Shown in pieces: positions 34,806 through 44,008 of a stretch of 55,766 nt of DNA. A program made the translations under genes and the position numbers. The DNA comes from Pseudomonadota bacterium. Lineage in GTDB: Bacteria > Pseudomonadota > Alphaproteobacteria > Puniceispirillales > Marisalimonadaceae. How positions within the stretch are numbered: the stretch's first letter is position 1; each line of letters starts with the position of its first letter. Where the stretch lies: assembly GCA_027625145.1 (NCBI GenBank), contig JAQBXK010000011.1, forward strand, positions 1 through 55,766, in the 5' to 3' direction. The notes beneath the pieces were generated by a model. It did no database searches, was not told the origin of the DNA, and saw nothing but the letters and a program-made list of their open reading frames with translations.

Positions 34806-35555
34806 ATGAAGACAAAAACAGCTTTAATAACTGGTGTTAGTGATGGAATTGGAGCGGCTTTTGCTAGGCTTTTAATTGATAAAGGTTGGTATGTAATAGG
34901 AATAAGTAGAAACAAAGAAAAATTAAATATATTTCAAAAGAAATTAAATACAAAAATAAATATGTTTATAGGTTACCAATGTGACGTTCAAGACCTTGAT
35001 AAATTAAAGTTAATAGCAAAAGAAAATAATTCTCCATCATTATTGTTTTTAAACGCAGGTATTTATAAACCAATTGATTCAAGTAACGAAAATATTGATG
35101 TTTATAGAGAACACTTAAATATTAATTTTCTTGGTGTAATTAATTGTTATGAATCTTTTCTTCCTAAAATGATGTTAAATGGTAATGGAAAAATTTTAAT
35201 TATGTCTAGCATTGCTGGATGGATTGGATTACCAAAATCAGCTGCATATGGGCCTACTAAAGCAGCATTAAGATCCTTTGCGCAATCAATTAGATATGAT
35301 TTATTTTCAAAAGGTATTTCAGTGCAAATTTGTAGTCCTGGCTTCGTTGACACTTCTGCAACATCAATAAATGATTTTTATATGCCAGGTCTTTTGAAAG
35401 TTGATGATGCTGCAAAACTAATTTATAAAAATATGAATAAGAATAAGTTTGAGTTCTCATTTCCTTTTATTTTTTCATCGTTTATGAAAATATTAAGTCT
35501 TTTGCCTGATAAGATATCTTTATTATTAATTAAGAAAATATTACTGAAAAATTAA
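34806..35555 (+). CDS. SDR family oxidoreductase (lipid cluster)
   Basis: A 249-aa short-chain dehydrogenase with GVSDGIGAAFARLL at residues 10-23, LNAGIYKP, the catalytic Ser in IMSSIAGWIGLP, and YGPTKAALRSF. The C-terminal segment (about 215-249, FIFSSFMKILSLLPDK) is hydrophobic, suggesting membrane association. It is followed five bases later by the SnoaL-like gene. SDRs of this type recur beside CFA-synthase-like and DUF1365 genes in alphaproteobacteria, so a role in modified fatty acids or a related stress product is plausible. Confidence 0.87.
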   Translation: MKTKTALITGVSDGIGAAFARLLIDKGWYVIGISRNKEKLNIFQKKLNTKINMFIGYQCDVQDLDKLKLIAKENNSPSLLFLNAGIYKPIDSSNENIDVYREHLNINFLGVINCYESFLPKMMLNGNGKILIMSSIAGWIGLPKSAAYGPTKAALRSFAQSIRYDLFSKGISVQICSPGFVDTSATSINDFYMPGLLKVDDAAKLIYKNMNKNKFEFSFPFIFSSFMKILSLLPDKISLLLIKKILLKN

Positions 35556-35560
35556 ATATT

Positions 35561-35986
35561 ATGAAAAAAAAACCTATTGATAAATATATTGAATTATTTA
35601 GTGATTTAACAATAGATAAAGTAAAAGAATTTGATCATATAGTAGATCTAAATATAGAGTTCACTGATCCTTTTAATGTGGTTAAAGGATTAGATAGCTT
35701 TAAAAATATTTTTAACCACATGTTTAAAAATATTAAAGATCCAAAATTTAAAATTATAGATTACAGTATTGAAAAAAAAAGAACTTTTTTGAAATGGGAA
35801 ATGACTTTTTTTGCATTTAAATCTAAACAGATAATAGTTGGTATAAGTGAGATTAAATGTGGCAAAAATGGAAAAATAATTGCTCATCATGATTATTGGG
35901 ATTCTATGAATGGTATATTTATTAAATTACCTTTTATAGGATTTTTATACAAAACGAGTTTAAGATTATTTTCTTTAAAAAACTAA
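35561..35986 (+). CDS. SnoaL-like/NTF2-fold protein
   Basis: A 141-aa protein that looks like an NTF2/SnoaL fold. An N-terminal helix (YIELFSDLTIDKVKEFDHIV) leads to VEFTDPFNVVKG-type sequence at about 29-41, and a later strand KIIAHHDYWDSM carries His/Asp residues often lining the pocket. Proteins of this fold are commonly found next to the SDR, amine-oxidase-like and DUF1365 genes seen here. It overlaps the convergent CFA-like gene by four bases. Its reaction is unknown. Confidence 0.75.
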   Translation: MKKKPIDKYIELFSDLTIDKVKEFDHIVDLNIEFTDPFNVVKGLDSFKNIFNHMFKNIKDPKFKIIDYSIEKKRTFLKWEMTFFAFKSKQIIVGISEIKCGKNGKIIAHHDYWDSMNGIFIKLPFIGFLYKTSLRLFSLKN

Positions 35987-37155
35987 TCTAAGCTAAGCTT
36001 AATTTGTTTAAGATCTATGTTTTTTGATAAAAACCCTCCTTCACAATATGATAAGTAGTAATTCCATAATAGTTTAAAGTTTTCGTCAAACCCAAGTTTT
36101 TCTATTTTATCCCATTTTTTATTAAATTCTTTATTCCATATGTTTAATGTCTTTGCATAATCTTTAGAAAAGCTGTCTATAGAATTTATTTTTAAAGAAG
36201 TTTTATTAATTAGTTCTTTAAGAATTTTATCAGAAGGTAACATACCTCCTGGAAAAATATATTTTTGAATAAAGTCAGGGTTACTTTTATAAACATCATA
36301 AATTTTATCATCTATTGTAATTAATTGAAGTGAAATGTTTCCATTAGGTTTTAAAATATTTTCAATTTTTTTAAAAAATATATTCCAATACTGCTTTCCA
36401 ACCGCCTCAAACATTTCAATTGATACAATTTTATCAAATTTACCAGTAATATTTCTATAATCACATAATAAAACTTTTACTTTATGAGATAAATTAGCAT
36501 CAAAAATTCTCTTTTTAGAGTATTCATATTGCTCTTTAGATATTGTAACGGCGGTAAGATTACAATCATAATTATTTCCAATAAATTCTGCAAATCCTCC
36601 CCAACCACATCCTATTTCTAATATTTGATCGTCATTTTTAATTGCTGCTAATTCAGCTAATTTCTTATATTTATTATTTTGAGCAGCTTCTAATTTTATA
36701 GATGTGTTGTTAAATATTGCTGATGAATAAGTCATTGTTTTATCTAACCAATATTCATAAAATTTATTCCCTAAATCATAATGAAATGAAATATTTTTTT
36801 TTGCCTGATTTTTTGTATTTTTATTTTTATAATGAAAAAGCTTATGTATAATTTTTTTTAAAATTGAAATATTAAAAGTACTCTCAGCTTGATCATTATT
36901 AAGCGCACAGTAATGAATTAAGTTTGTTAAATTATTAGTTGAAATATCCTTGTTAATATATGATTCAGCAAATGCGACTGAGCCACCTTGAATGATTTCT
37001 TTTGCAGTATTTGGTTTAAGAATTTTTAACATTGCTTTAGGACCAGGATTTTTAGCTTTTATATTCTCAATGTATCCATTAGAAAACTCTATTTGGATTG
37101 AACCATATGAAAATTTTTTAAGGCCCTTTAAAAGTAAAATTTCCCAAAAAGTCAT
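35983..37155 (-). CDS. Cyclopropane-fatty-acyl-phospholipid synthase family methyltransferase
   Basis: A 390-aa SAM-dependent methyltransferase acting on unsaturated acyl chains of phospholipids. The N-terminal lipid-binding domain (about 1-110) precedes FHYDLGNKFYEYWLDKTMTYSSA. The SAM site LEIGCGWGGFAEF lies near residue 185, IVSIEMFEAVGKQYW has the conserved Glu of the bicarbonate/active site, and FIQKYIFPGGMLPS follows. Because it clusters with an amine-oxidase-like protein and DUF1365, it may methylate without forming the ring, as the furan-fatty-acid methyltransferase does. True cyclopropane synthesis remains possible. Confidence 0.9.
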   Translation of the reverse strand: MTFWEILLLKGLKKFSYGSIQIEFSNGYIENIKAKNPGPKAMLKILKPNTAKEIIQGGSVAFAESYINKDISTNNLTNLIHYCALNNDQAESTFNISILKKIIHKLFHYKNKNTKNQAKKNISFHYDLGNKFYEYWLDKTMTYSSAIFNNTSIKLEAAQNNKYKKLAELAAIKNDDQILEIGCGWGGFAEFIGNNYDCNLTAVTISKEQYEYSKKRIFDANLSHKVKVLLCDYRNITGKFDKIVSIEMFEAVGKQYWNIFFKKIENILKPNGNISLQLITIDDKIYDVYKSNPDFIQKYIFPGGMLPSDKILKELINKTSLKINSIDSFSKDYAKTLNIWNKEFNKKWDKIEKLGFDENFKLLWNYYLSYCEGGFLSKNIDLKQIKLSLD

Positions 37156-37192
37156 TGTTTTTCCTTAATTATTAAAAAGTGGATGAAATTCG

Positions 37193-38029
37193 TTATTTTT
37201 TATTTTCTGTTAATTCTTTTGCTATTGAATATTTTACATTTTTACTCTTAGGTATTTTATTGAAAGATACTCTTTTTAACCAAATTTTTAGAGCTTGAAA
37301 ATGTATGTTTATCCATATTTTCCCTGGAAAAAATAAAAAGTTAATTAATCCAATAAAAAAATTATAATTATTAAATTCTATTTCTTCTAATTTCATTGAA
37401 GCTGTAAAGATAATTTCGTTATTTATTTCGTATTTAACAGTAGTTTCTACTTTTTTATTTAGATAAATTGCTTTTAATTCATAACAGCCTTCATCATTAT
37501 AAAATGGTGAGACAAATAGTTTTTTCAATACCTTTTGTGAATTACCTTTTTTATTTACATCTAGTAAAATATAATGATGAATATCTCCAAATGTATTTTT
37601 TACTTCAAATATTGTATGTACTAAATTACTTTTTCCATCATAGCAAAAATAAATTGATAAAGGATTAAATCCAAATCCTAAAACTCTTGGAAAGCACATT
37701 AATTTTATGCTTTGGATACTTGTTGATTGATAAGATTTTTTCTTTATCAAATCAAATATAAAATTTAACAAATCTTTTGGTTTTGAGTTTTTTGTTCTAG
37801 AACCATGATCTGAAGGCATCCATGAAAAAAAATTCAATTTATTTATTGAAAATAAGAAAGGTTTTTCAAGATTCCTTTCTTCAGATATTGATGTTAAATC
37901 TACAATTATAGCGATAATTCTATTTTTAAAATAATGTTCAATTTTCCCATATCTATTATGATAAATTAAGCCTTTTAAAAATTTAAAATATTTTTTTTGA
38001 TATTTCATAATTTTATCATCTGCTATCAA
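37193..38029 (-). CDS. DUF1365 family protein
   Basis: A 278-aa member of DUF1365 (COG3496). The N-terminal GLIYHNRYGKIEHYFKNR matches the family's HxR start. Central CFPRVLGFGFNPLSIYFCYD and FGDIHHYILL are strongly conserved, followed by KLFVSPFYNDEGCYEL. The family is of unknown biochemical role and usually sits next to a COG2907 flavoprotein and a CFA-type methyltransferase. It overlaps the upstream flavoprotein gene by 14 bases, indicating coupled translation. Confidence 0.9.
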   Translation of the reverse strand: MIADDKIMKYQKKYFKFLKGLIYHNRYGKIEHYFKNRIIAIIVDLTSISEERNLEKPFLFSINKLNFFSWMPSDHGSRTKNSKPKDLLNFIFDLIKKKSYQSTSIQSIKLMCFPRVLGFGFNPLSIYFCYDGKSNLVHTIFEVKNTFGDIHHYILLDVNKKGNSQKVLKKLFVSPFYNDEGCYELKAIYLNKKVETTVKYEINNEIIFTASMKLEEIEFNNYNFFIGLINFLFFPGKIWINIHFQALKIWLKRVSFNKIPKSKNVKYSIAKELTENKK

Positions 38030-39293
38030 TCGTTTTCCAAGGAATTTGTATGTTCATTAATTTAGCTATAATGACAGCTGATTTTATACCATCCTCGTGG
38101 AATCCATATCCTGTCCAAGCACCACAAAAATATATGTTATTATTTCCTTGTATCGAAAAAAGATTATTTTGAGCTTCATTAGTTTTATTATTAAAAATAG
38201 GATGCATATAGTTAATCTTTTGATAAATTAGTGATTTTTTTGGATTTTTATATGGATTAAGACTAACAAAAATATCTTTTTTAGTTTTCAATTCTTGTAA
38301 AATATTCATCCAATAAGTCACTGAAGATTTTGTTTTACTATCTTTGTTAGATAAATAATTCCAACTTGACCACACATTCTTATTTAGTGGCATTAATGAG
38401 TTGTCAGAATGTAAAAAAACAATATTATTTTGGTATTGAAATTTGTTTAATAAATCAGAGGTTTCTTTTTCTATATTTTTCAATATTCTTAAAGATTGAT
38501 CGGGGTGAGAAGCCATTACAACTTTATCAAAATTATATATTTTATTTTGTTGATCAGTAATTATAATTTTATTATTCTTACTTATAATTGATTTTATTTT
38601 TATATTTAATAAAAGTTTATTATTTTTTTTAGATTTTAAAAGGTCAACAATCTTATTAACATAAATTATTGATCCATTTTTTACAGTTCTCCATTTTGGT
38701 CTTTTATAGAAATTTAGTAATTGATGATTTTTAAAAAACGTTAAAAGGCTTTTTGCAGGAAAATTTAAAATCTGTTCATCTGGACAAGACCATATTGCAG
38801 AAGACATGGGTATAAGGTGATCGTTTACAAATTCGTCACTGAATTTACATCTAATAATATATTCTTTTAAACTTTCATTACCTGGATTTGAATGAGCATA
38901 TTTATAACCAAATTTAAAAAAAATAAAAATGTCTTTTAAAATCCGATAAAAACTAAGATTAAAATAATTTTTTTTCTGAGCAAACAATCCTTTTAATGAT
39001 CCTGAGTACTCTAACTCTCCATTTCTTGCTGAAACACCAAAAGACATATTAGAACTGACTGTTGGAACTTTGAGCCATTTAAATAAACCAACAAGGTTAG
39101 GATAATTCAATTCATTGAATACAATAAAACCAGTATCAACAGGCACTATTTTTTTATTCACTGAAATATCAATTGTATTTGCGTGACCACCATATCTATT
39201 TTTAGATTCAAATAATGTAATGTCATGTTTTTGGGATAAAAGTAAAGCTGAAGAAAGGCCTGATATTCCAGACCCAATAATTGCAATTTTCAT
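38016..39293 (-). CDS. Amine-oxidase-like FAD protein (COG2907)
   Basis: A 425-aa flavoprotein with IAIIGSGISGLSSALLLSQ at residues 3-21, ESKNRYGGHANTIDI as the second FAD contact and a C-terminal FAD segment NIYFCGAWTGYGFHEDGIKSA. The HANTID and GFHEDG motifs are typical of COG2907 proteins. These act on fatty acids or similar lipids, not amines; the related UfaO is implicated in furan fatty acid synthesis. It leads the minus-strand unit flavoprotein-DUF1365-CFA-like. Confidence 0.9.
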   Translation of the reverse strand: MKIAIIGSGISGLSSALLLSQKHDITLFESKNRYGGHANTIDISVNKKIVPVDTGFIVFNELNYPNLVGLFKWLKVPTVSSNMSFGVSARNGELEYSGSLKGLFAQKKNYFNLSFYRILKDIFIFFKFGYKYAHSNPGNESLKEYIIRCKFSDEFVNDHLIPMSSAIWSCPDEQILNFPAKSLLTFFKNHQLLNFYKRPKWRTVKNGSIIYVNKIVDLLKSKKNNKLLLNIKIKSIISKNNKIIITDQQNKIYNFDKVVMASHPDQSLRILKNIEKETSDLLNKFQYQNNIVFLHSDNSLMPLNKNVWSSWNYLSNKDSKTKSSVTYWMNILQELKTKKDIFVSLNPYKNPKKSLIYQKINYMHPIFNNKTNEAQNNLFSIQGNNNIYFCGAWTGYGFHEDGIKSAVIIAKLMNIQIPWKTIDSR

Positions 39294-39318
39294 TAATAGG
39301 GGAACTCTATTTTATTTT

Positions 39319-39495
39319 TTAATTAATTTTTTTTAAACCAGACCTTGGTGTACACATATCAGAAAACATCTGTTTTAACATAGATTCCTTGCAATTTAAA
39401 TATTCAGGCATTTTCATATTTGATTGTTCTCTATATATTGATGCTATAACTGTTATAATTATTAATGATGCTAATATCCACATTGTTTTTGACAT
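39319..39495 (-). CDS. Putative 58-aa exported or membrane-anchored small protein
   Basis: ATG at 39495 to TAA at 39319-39321, too short for many gene callers. The N-terminus MSKTMWILASLIIITVIAS is a signal or membrane segment. The rest is polar, with two Cys (LNCKES and SDMCTP) and a C-terminal LKKIN. Upstream AAGGAAATATT gives a reasonable ribosome-binding site. It is 19 bases after the YcgN-type gene on the same strand and 25 bases before the flavoprotein start, so it may belong to their transcript. No family recognised. Confidence 0.6.
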   Translation of the reverse strand: MSKTMWILASLIIITVIASIYREQSNMKMPEYLNCKESMLKQMFSDMCTPRSGLKKIN

Positions 39496-39514
39496 ATAAT
39501 ATTTCCTTAAATAA

Positions 39515-39952
39515 TTACCAATTAAAAATATGATTAGGCAAATGTTTAACTTTAATTTTAGATTCGTTAGTTACTCTATTTTTAACACTATTACCACTTT
39601 TTACAATTTCATCATCGTTGCCAGATATAAGGGGGTGCCAGTTTGGCAATTCCTTCCCTTCATCTAATAGTTTATAAGCACAGGTATCAGGCATCCATTT
39701 TAATTCTTTTAAATTACTTGTTGATAAGATAATGCAATCTGGAACTATTTTTTTCCTATTAATATAATCTTTACATTGTGCTGAAGATTCGCATAATAAT
39801 TTACATGAAACATTAGTGTAAAATATTTCTTTATTGTCATAATCTTCTAGTTTAATTACACAACATTTTCCACATCCATCACATAATGATTCCCATTCAT
39901 CATCATTCATTTCAGTTAATTTTTTAGTTTCCCAAAATTTCTTATTACTCAA
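39515..39952 (-). CDS. UPF0260/YcgN-type cysteine-cluster protein
   Basis: A 145-aa member of the UPF0260 (YcgN/YkgJ-like) family, proposed metal- or Fe-S-binding proteins. Cys24, Cys27, Cys30 and Cys31 occur in SLCDGCGKCCVIKLED. Further Cys at NVSCKLLCESSAQCKDY and MPDTCAYKLL complete the conserved set. WHPLISGNDDEI is a family hallmark. Its exact role is unknown. Confidence 0.9.
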   Translation of the reverse strand: MSNKKFWETKKLTEMNDDEWESLCDGCGKCCVIKLEDYDNKEIFYTNVSCKLLCESSAQCKDYINRKKIVPDCIILSTSNLKELKWMPDTCAYKLLDEGKELPNWHPLISGNDDEIVKSGNSVKNRVTNESKIKVKHLPNHIFNW

Positions 39953-40021
39953 AATAAACCTTTATATTAAATTTATAGCTTCTTTTTTAAATATTTCTTA
40001 TTTATAGATAAAGATATAAAT

Positions 40022-41836
40022 ATGAAAAACAATTTAAAAAAATCACAATTATCAATTTCATCAGCTAAAGGAGTTTTTTCTGAGTTATATCAGGATATTT
40101 ATTTTGATAAAGAAAATGGTATTAATGAAAGTAAGCATGTTTATTTAAATTCAAATAACTTAGAAAAAAAATTTAAAGATGCTAATGAGTATTTAATTGC
40201 TGAATTAGGTTTTGGAACAGGGTTGAATTTTCTTTTATCTTGGGATTTGTGGAATAATTGTAAAAATAAAAATTCTTCTCTAACATATATAAGTTTTGAA
40301 AATGCGCCACTTTCGATAGTTGAACTTAAAAAAATTCATATACATTTTAAGAATTTATCTTCGTTATCAAAGATGCTTTTAAAAAAAATGCCTCAAGCTA
40401 TCCAAAATACTCATAGAGTTTATCTTGAATTAGGAAATGTTAATTTAATATTAATTTATGATAACTTTTCATCTTTAAAGAACTTTAATTTTTTTGCAGA
40501 CACTTGGTTTTTAGATGCATTTTCTCCTAAAAAAAATACAGATGCATGGAATAAAGAATTATTTGAAGAAGTATATAATCATACAAAAATTGGAGGTTCT
40601 TTATCTACATATACAGTAGCCGGTTATATAAGAAGAGGGATTTCAGAGAGTGGATTTAAAGTTTCTAAAATTAAAGGTATTGGTAATAAAAAAGAGATTT
40701 TATTTGCCTTTAAAGAGTATGAGCAGATACCTTTAACAAACGAATTATCTAAAGATAAGAATAATGTTGGACCAGTTGCAGTTATTGGGGCAGGTATATC
40801 AGGGGCTTCATTAATTTATGCTTTACAAAAAAGAAATATAGAATGTTATTTAATTGATAAATCATCAACTATAGCTTCTGGTGCTAGTGGTAATAAAGTA
40901 GCTCTACAAATACCTAAATTAACATTAGACGATTCACCATATGGTCTTTTATCATTAGAAGCTTTTTGTTTTTCAAGAAAGTTAGCTTTTGATTTAGGGG
41001 CAACTCCAATTTCAGAGGGTGTTATTTTACTGCCTTCAAGAGATAGAGAAATTAAAAAATTTAATTTACTATTAAAAAATAATTGGCCTAAAACTTTCAT
41101 TGACAATAAAATTGCTAATTTTAATTTTTTAGAAAAAATACAATATTTATATATGAAAACTTCAGGTTTAGTGGAAAATATAAAATTTATAAATAATCTA
41201 ATTAAAAATGTTAAATTCATTAAAAATTTTAATGTTAATAAAGTTATAAATTGTGACAATGGTTTAAAAAAAATAATTGATAATAAGGGTAATGAATTAT
41301 TAGCTAAATCAGTAATATGGGCCAATGGATATGAAATGTCTGATCTTCACGAAAAAATACCAATTATTCCTATTTCTGGACAAGTTACGTATATCCCCGA
41401 AACATTTGAAACCTCCAAAATAAAACTAAACTTTAGTTATGGTCATTTTCTTTCACAATCAGTTAATGGATACCATCAATTAGGAGCTTCTTTTAATAAG
41501 TTTATTAGTAATGATTTTAACAATCAAGATCAAATAGATAACATTGAATCAATTCCTGATTTTTTAAAAAACATATTTAAAGCCAATGATCAAACTAACT
41601 TTCAGTCTAGAACTAGTGTAAGAGCCTCTACTAAAGATAGAGTTCCTTTTTATGGATCGTTAGGCAAAGTAAATGGTAACAATTCTGATCAAACATATGT
41701 TTTAGGAGGAATGGGAGCTTGGGGATTTGTTTATGCTCCTTATTTTGCAGAACTTTTAATAAAATCTATTAATAAAGAACCTATTATAATAAATAAAAAA
41801 CTTGAGAGATTATTGACTTTAGATAGGCTTTTATAA
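40022..41836 (+). CDS. mnmC: Bifunctional tRNA mnm5s2U synthesis protein MnmC
   Basis: 604 aa with two domains. The N-terminal SAM methyltransferase half (about 1-235; ELGFGTGLNFLLSWD, FLDAFSPKKNTDAWN) is followed by an FAD-dependent oxidoreductase half (about 245-604; VAVIGAGISGASLIYALQKR, ASGNKVALQIPK, GGMGAWGFVYAP). It converts cmnm5U34 to nm5U34 and then methylates it to mnm5U in tRNAs. Domain order and size match E. coli MnmC. It is divergent from the UPF0260 gene. Confidence 0.94.
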   Translation: MKNNLKKSQLSISSAKGVFSELYQDIYFDKENGINESKHVYLNSNNLEKKFKDANEYLIAELGFGTGLNFLLSWDLWNNCKNKNSSLTYISFENAPLSIVELKKIHIHFKNLSSLSKMLLKKMPQAIQNTHRVYLELGNVNLILIYDNFSSLKNFNFFADTWFLDAFSPKKNTDAWNKELFEEVYNHTKIGGSLSTYTVAGYIRRGISESGFKVSKIKGIGNKKEILFAFKEYEQIPLTNELSKDKNNVGPVAVIGAGISGASLIYALQKRNIECYLIDKSSTIASGASGNKVALQIPKLTLDDSPYGLLSLEAFCFSRKLAFDLGATPISEGVILLPSRDREIKKFNLLLKNNWPKTFIDNKIANFNFLEKIQYLYMKTSGLVENIKFINNLIKNVKFIKNFNVNKVINCDNGLKKIIDNKGNELLAKSVIWANGYEMSDLHEKIPIIPISGQVTYIPETFETSKIKLNFSYGHFLSQSVNGYHQLGASFNKFISNDFNNQDQIDNIESIPDFLKNIFKANDQTNFQSRTSVRASTKDRVPFYGSLGKVNGNNSDQTYVLGGMGAWGFVYAPYFAELLIKSINKEPIIINKKLERLLTLDRLL

Positions 41837-41845
41837 ATAAAAATA

Positions 41846-42676
41846 TTATTGAGCAGCTAATTTGAAATCAAAATGAAAATCGTTAAAAATATTACAAAAA
41901 CTTTTTTGTATTTTTATAATTTTTTTATTAACAGTCAGTTTTTTTTCATTCATATATAAATTTCTATTGATCTCTATTTGTATTGTATTAACTCCAAGAG
42001 AAGGATGCCCATAATTCCTTGTTATAAAGCCTCCAGCATAGGGATTGTTGACTTCAACACTATACCCATGGCTAATAAAAATATTTTTAAAATAATTAAA
42101 AATTTCTTTTGAACAACTCTTACCAAAGTTATTTCCTAGAACTATATCAGTTTGTTTTTTATAATTAAGTAAAGCTTTTGAAGGCATTGTATGTAAATCA
42201 ATATGGATACAAATACCAAAAGTATTAAGTAATCTATTTATTTGTTTAGATAAAATATTATGAAATGGATCATAATAATTTTTTAAGATATGATTTGCAT
42301 ATGAAGCAGATAATTTATTTAAAAAAATAAATTCATTATAGCTTTTTTTAGGAATGACACCCAGTCCATAATCAACCATTTTTTGCTCCTGGATAAAGCC
42401 TTTTTCAACTACTTCAAAAAACATACTATTGTCAATTGAATGCCTGGATCTATTTAAATCCACAACTGCTCTTGAGCATTTAGCTATTATAATATCAGCG
42501 TTATTTTTGTCTAATAGATCTAAAATTTTATCAGATTCAAAATCTTCCATTTTTCTAACAATTTTAATATTTTTTTTGAAGTTGTTTAAAAAAATATCTG
42601 GATAAAAATTTCCTGAGTGAGGCACAGTAATTATAACTGGGTTCTTTGGTTTGCTCCTTATTAATTTCTTGATCAT
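41846..42676 (-). CDS. N-formylglutamate amidohydrolase family protein
   Basis: A 276-aa zinc hydrolase. VIITVPHSGNFYPD near residue 18 gives the first metal His, CSRAVVDLNRSRHS matches the family block around residue 72, IHIDLHTMPSKAL carries a second metal site near residue 155, and GVNTIQIEINRNLYM has the catalytic Glu. HutG-type activity on N-formylglutamate is possible, but no histidine-utilisation genes are present; the family also holds other amidases. Confidence 0.85.
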   Translation of the reverse strand: MIKKLIRSKPKNPVIITVPHSGNFYPDIFLNNFKKNIKIVRKMEDFESDKILDLLDKNNADIIIAKCSRAVVDLNRSRHSIDNSMFFEVVEKGFIQEQKMVDYGLGVIPKKSYNEFIFLNKLSASYANHILKNYYDPFHNILSKQINRLLNTFGICIHIDLHTMPSKALLNYKKQTDIVLGNNFGKSCSKEIFNYFKNIFISHGYSVEVNNPYAGGFITRNYGHPSLGVNTIQIEINRNLYMNEKKLTVNKKIIKIQKSFCNIFNDFHFDFKLAAQ

Positions 42677-42789
42677 ATTTATTTAAAAAAAACTATTTGT
42701 ATTTGTTTGAATATTATTTAAATCTAATATTTAATATATAGCTTTGTTTTCAAAAGTAAAAATTTAATCACTTATTATAAAGGCTTTTC

Positions 42790-43995
42790 ATGAGAATTTT
42801 TGATATACCTAATCCAGAATTAGATAATACAAGAAAAATGTTTAGAGATTTAGAAAGTGATTTAAGGCATACAAAAATAGATTTGGGCATTGGAATTTAT
42901 AGAGATGAAAATGGTGATGCACCTGTATTTGGAGCTATAAAAAAGGCAGAAAAAATTCTTTTTCAAACTGAAATTTCCAAGTCTTATAAAACTCCATCTG
43001 GTAATTTAAGTTATTGCAATAATATTTTAGATTTAGTTCTTGGTCAGAGTGTTTTAAAAGATAGACATGGTAAAATTGGTGTTATTCAAATTCCAGGGGC
43101 TGGTTCAGGGTTAAGAATAGCAGGTGAATTAATTAAATCTTCTACAAAAAACAGATGTATTTCTGTTCCTGATCCTACTTGGAGACAACAGCCCTTTATG
43201 TTTCAAAAGTCTGGGTTATCGATTAAAAAATATGTGTATTATGATACAAAAAATAATTTTTTAGATTTTGAAGGAATGTTAACTGATTTAAATAAATTAG
43301 AATCAGGAGATGCATTGTTATTACATGGATGTTGCCATAATCCAACTGGAGCAGACCTTTCAGTTGATCAATGGGAAGAGGTAGCTCATGTATGTTCTAA
43401 AATTGGTTTATTACCTTTCATTGACCTTGTTTATCAAGGATTAGGTAAGGGAATTGAAGAAGATGTCGAGGGTATTAGAAGGCTAGTAAGTATTGTTCCT
43501 GAAGTCATTCTTACAGTATCTTCTAGTAAAACTTTTGGTGTATACAGAGATCGTTGTGGTTTAATGGCTGTAATAACTGATGTTGAGAGAGTTAAGGCAA
43601 GTTCTCTTGAAACAATGCTAAGTGAAATAGCAAGAGAGCTTTATTTCCATCCCCCTGATCACGCTGCTTCCGTGATTAATATACTTTTAGAAGATGTTAA
43701 TTTAAAAAAAGAATGGTCATTAGAATTAAATACTATGCAAAAAAGAATTGTTTCTCTTAGAGATAAATTTGCTAATGCTCTTCAAGAAAAACAAAATAGT
43801 GATTATTTTAGTTTTTTAAACACTCAAAGTGGTATGTTTTCTCTTTTGCCAATTTCTAATGAAAGTATCTTATCATTAAGACATAATAATGGTGTTTATC
43901 TAATGCCTGATGGAAGAATTAATATTGCATCGCTACCTGAAATAAAAATTGAATATTTATCAAAAATAATTTCTGAATTACCTGAATTTAATTAA
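42790..43995 (+). CDS. Aromatic/aspartate aminotransferase (class Ialpha)
   Basis: A 401-aa PLP aminotransferase of the AspC/TyrB group. Recognisable parts are LGIGIYRDENGDAPVFGAIKKAE at the N-terminus, HGCCHNPTGADLS with the PLP-binding Asn, FIDLVYQGLGKG with the Asp-x-x-Tyr, SSSKTFGVYRDRCG with the Schiff-base Lys, and MPDGRINIASL near the C-terminus. Aspartate or aromatic amino acids cannot be told apart. It is 13 bases ahead of a thioesterase. Confidence 0.92.
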   Translation: MRIFDIPNPELDNTRKMFRDLESDLRHTKIDLGIGIYRDENGDAPVFGAIKKAEKILFQTEISKSYKTPSGNLSYCNNILDLVLGQSVLKDRHGKIGVIQIPGAGSGLRIAGELIKSSTKNRCISVPDPTWRQQPFMFQKSGLSIKKYVYYDTKNNFLDFEGMLTDLNKLESGDALLLHGCCHNPTGADLSVDQWEEVAHVCSKIGLLPFIDLVYQGLGKGIEEDVEGIRRLVSIVPEVILTVSSSKTFGVYRDRCGLMAVITDVERVKASSLETMLSEIARELYFHPPDHAASVINILLEDVNLKKEWSLELNTMQKRIVSLRDKFANALQEKQNSDYFSFLNTQSGMFSLLPISNESILSLRHNNGVYLMPDGRINIASLPEIKIEYLSKIISELPEFN

Positions 43996-44008
43996 GTAGA
44001 GAATAAAA

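Noticed and set aside
40846-41325. 159-aa open frame on the minus strand
   Set aside because: It lies wholly inside mnmC, whose domains are clear on the other strand; the translation has no recognisable family.
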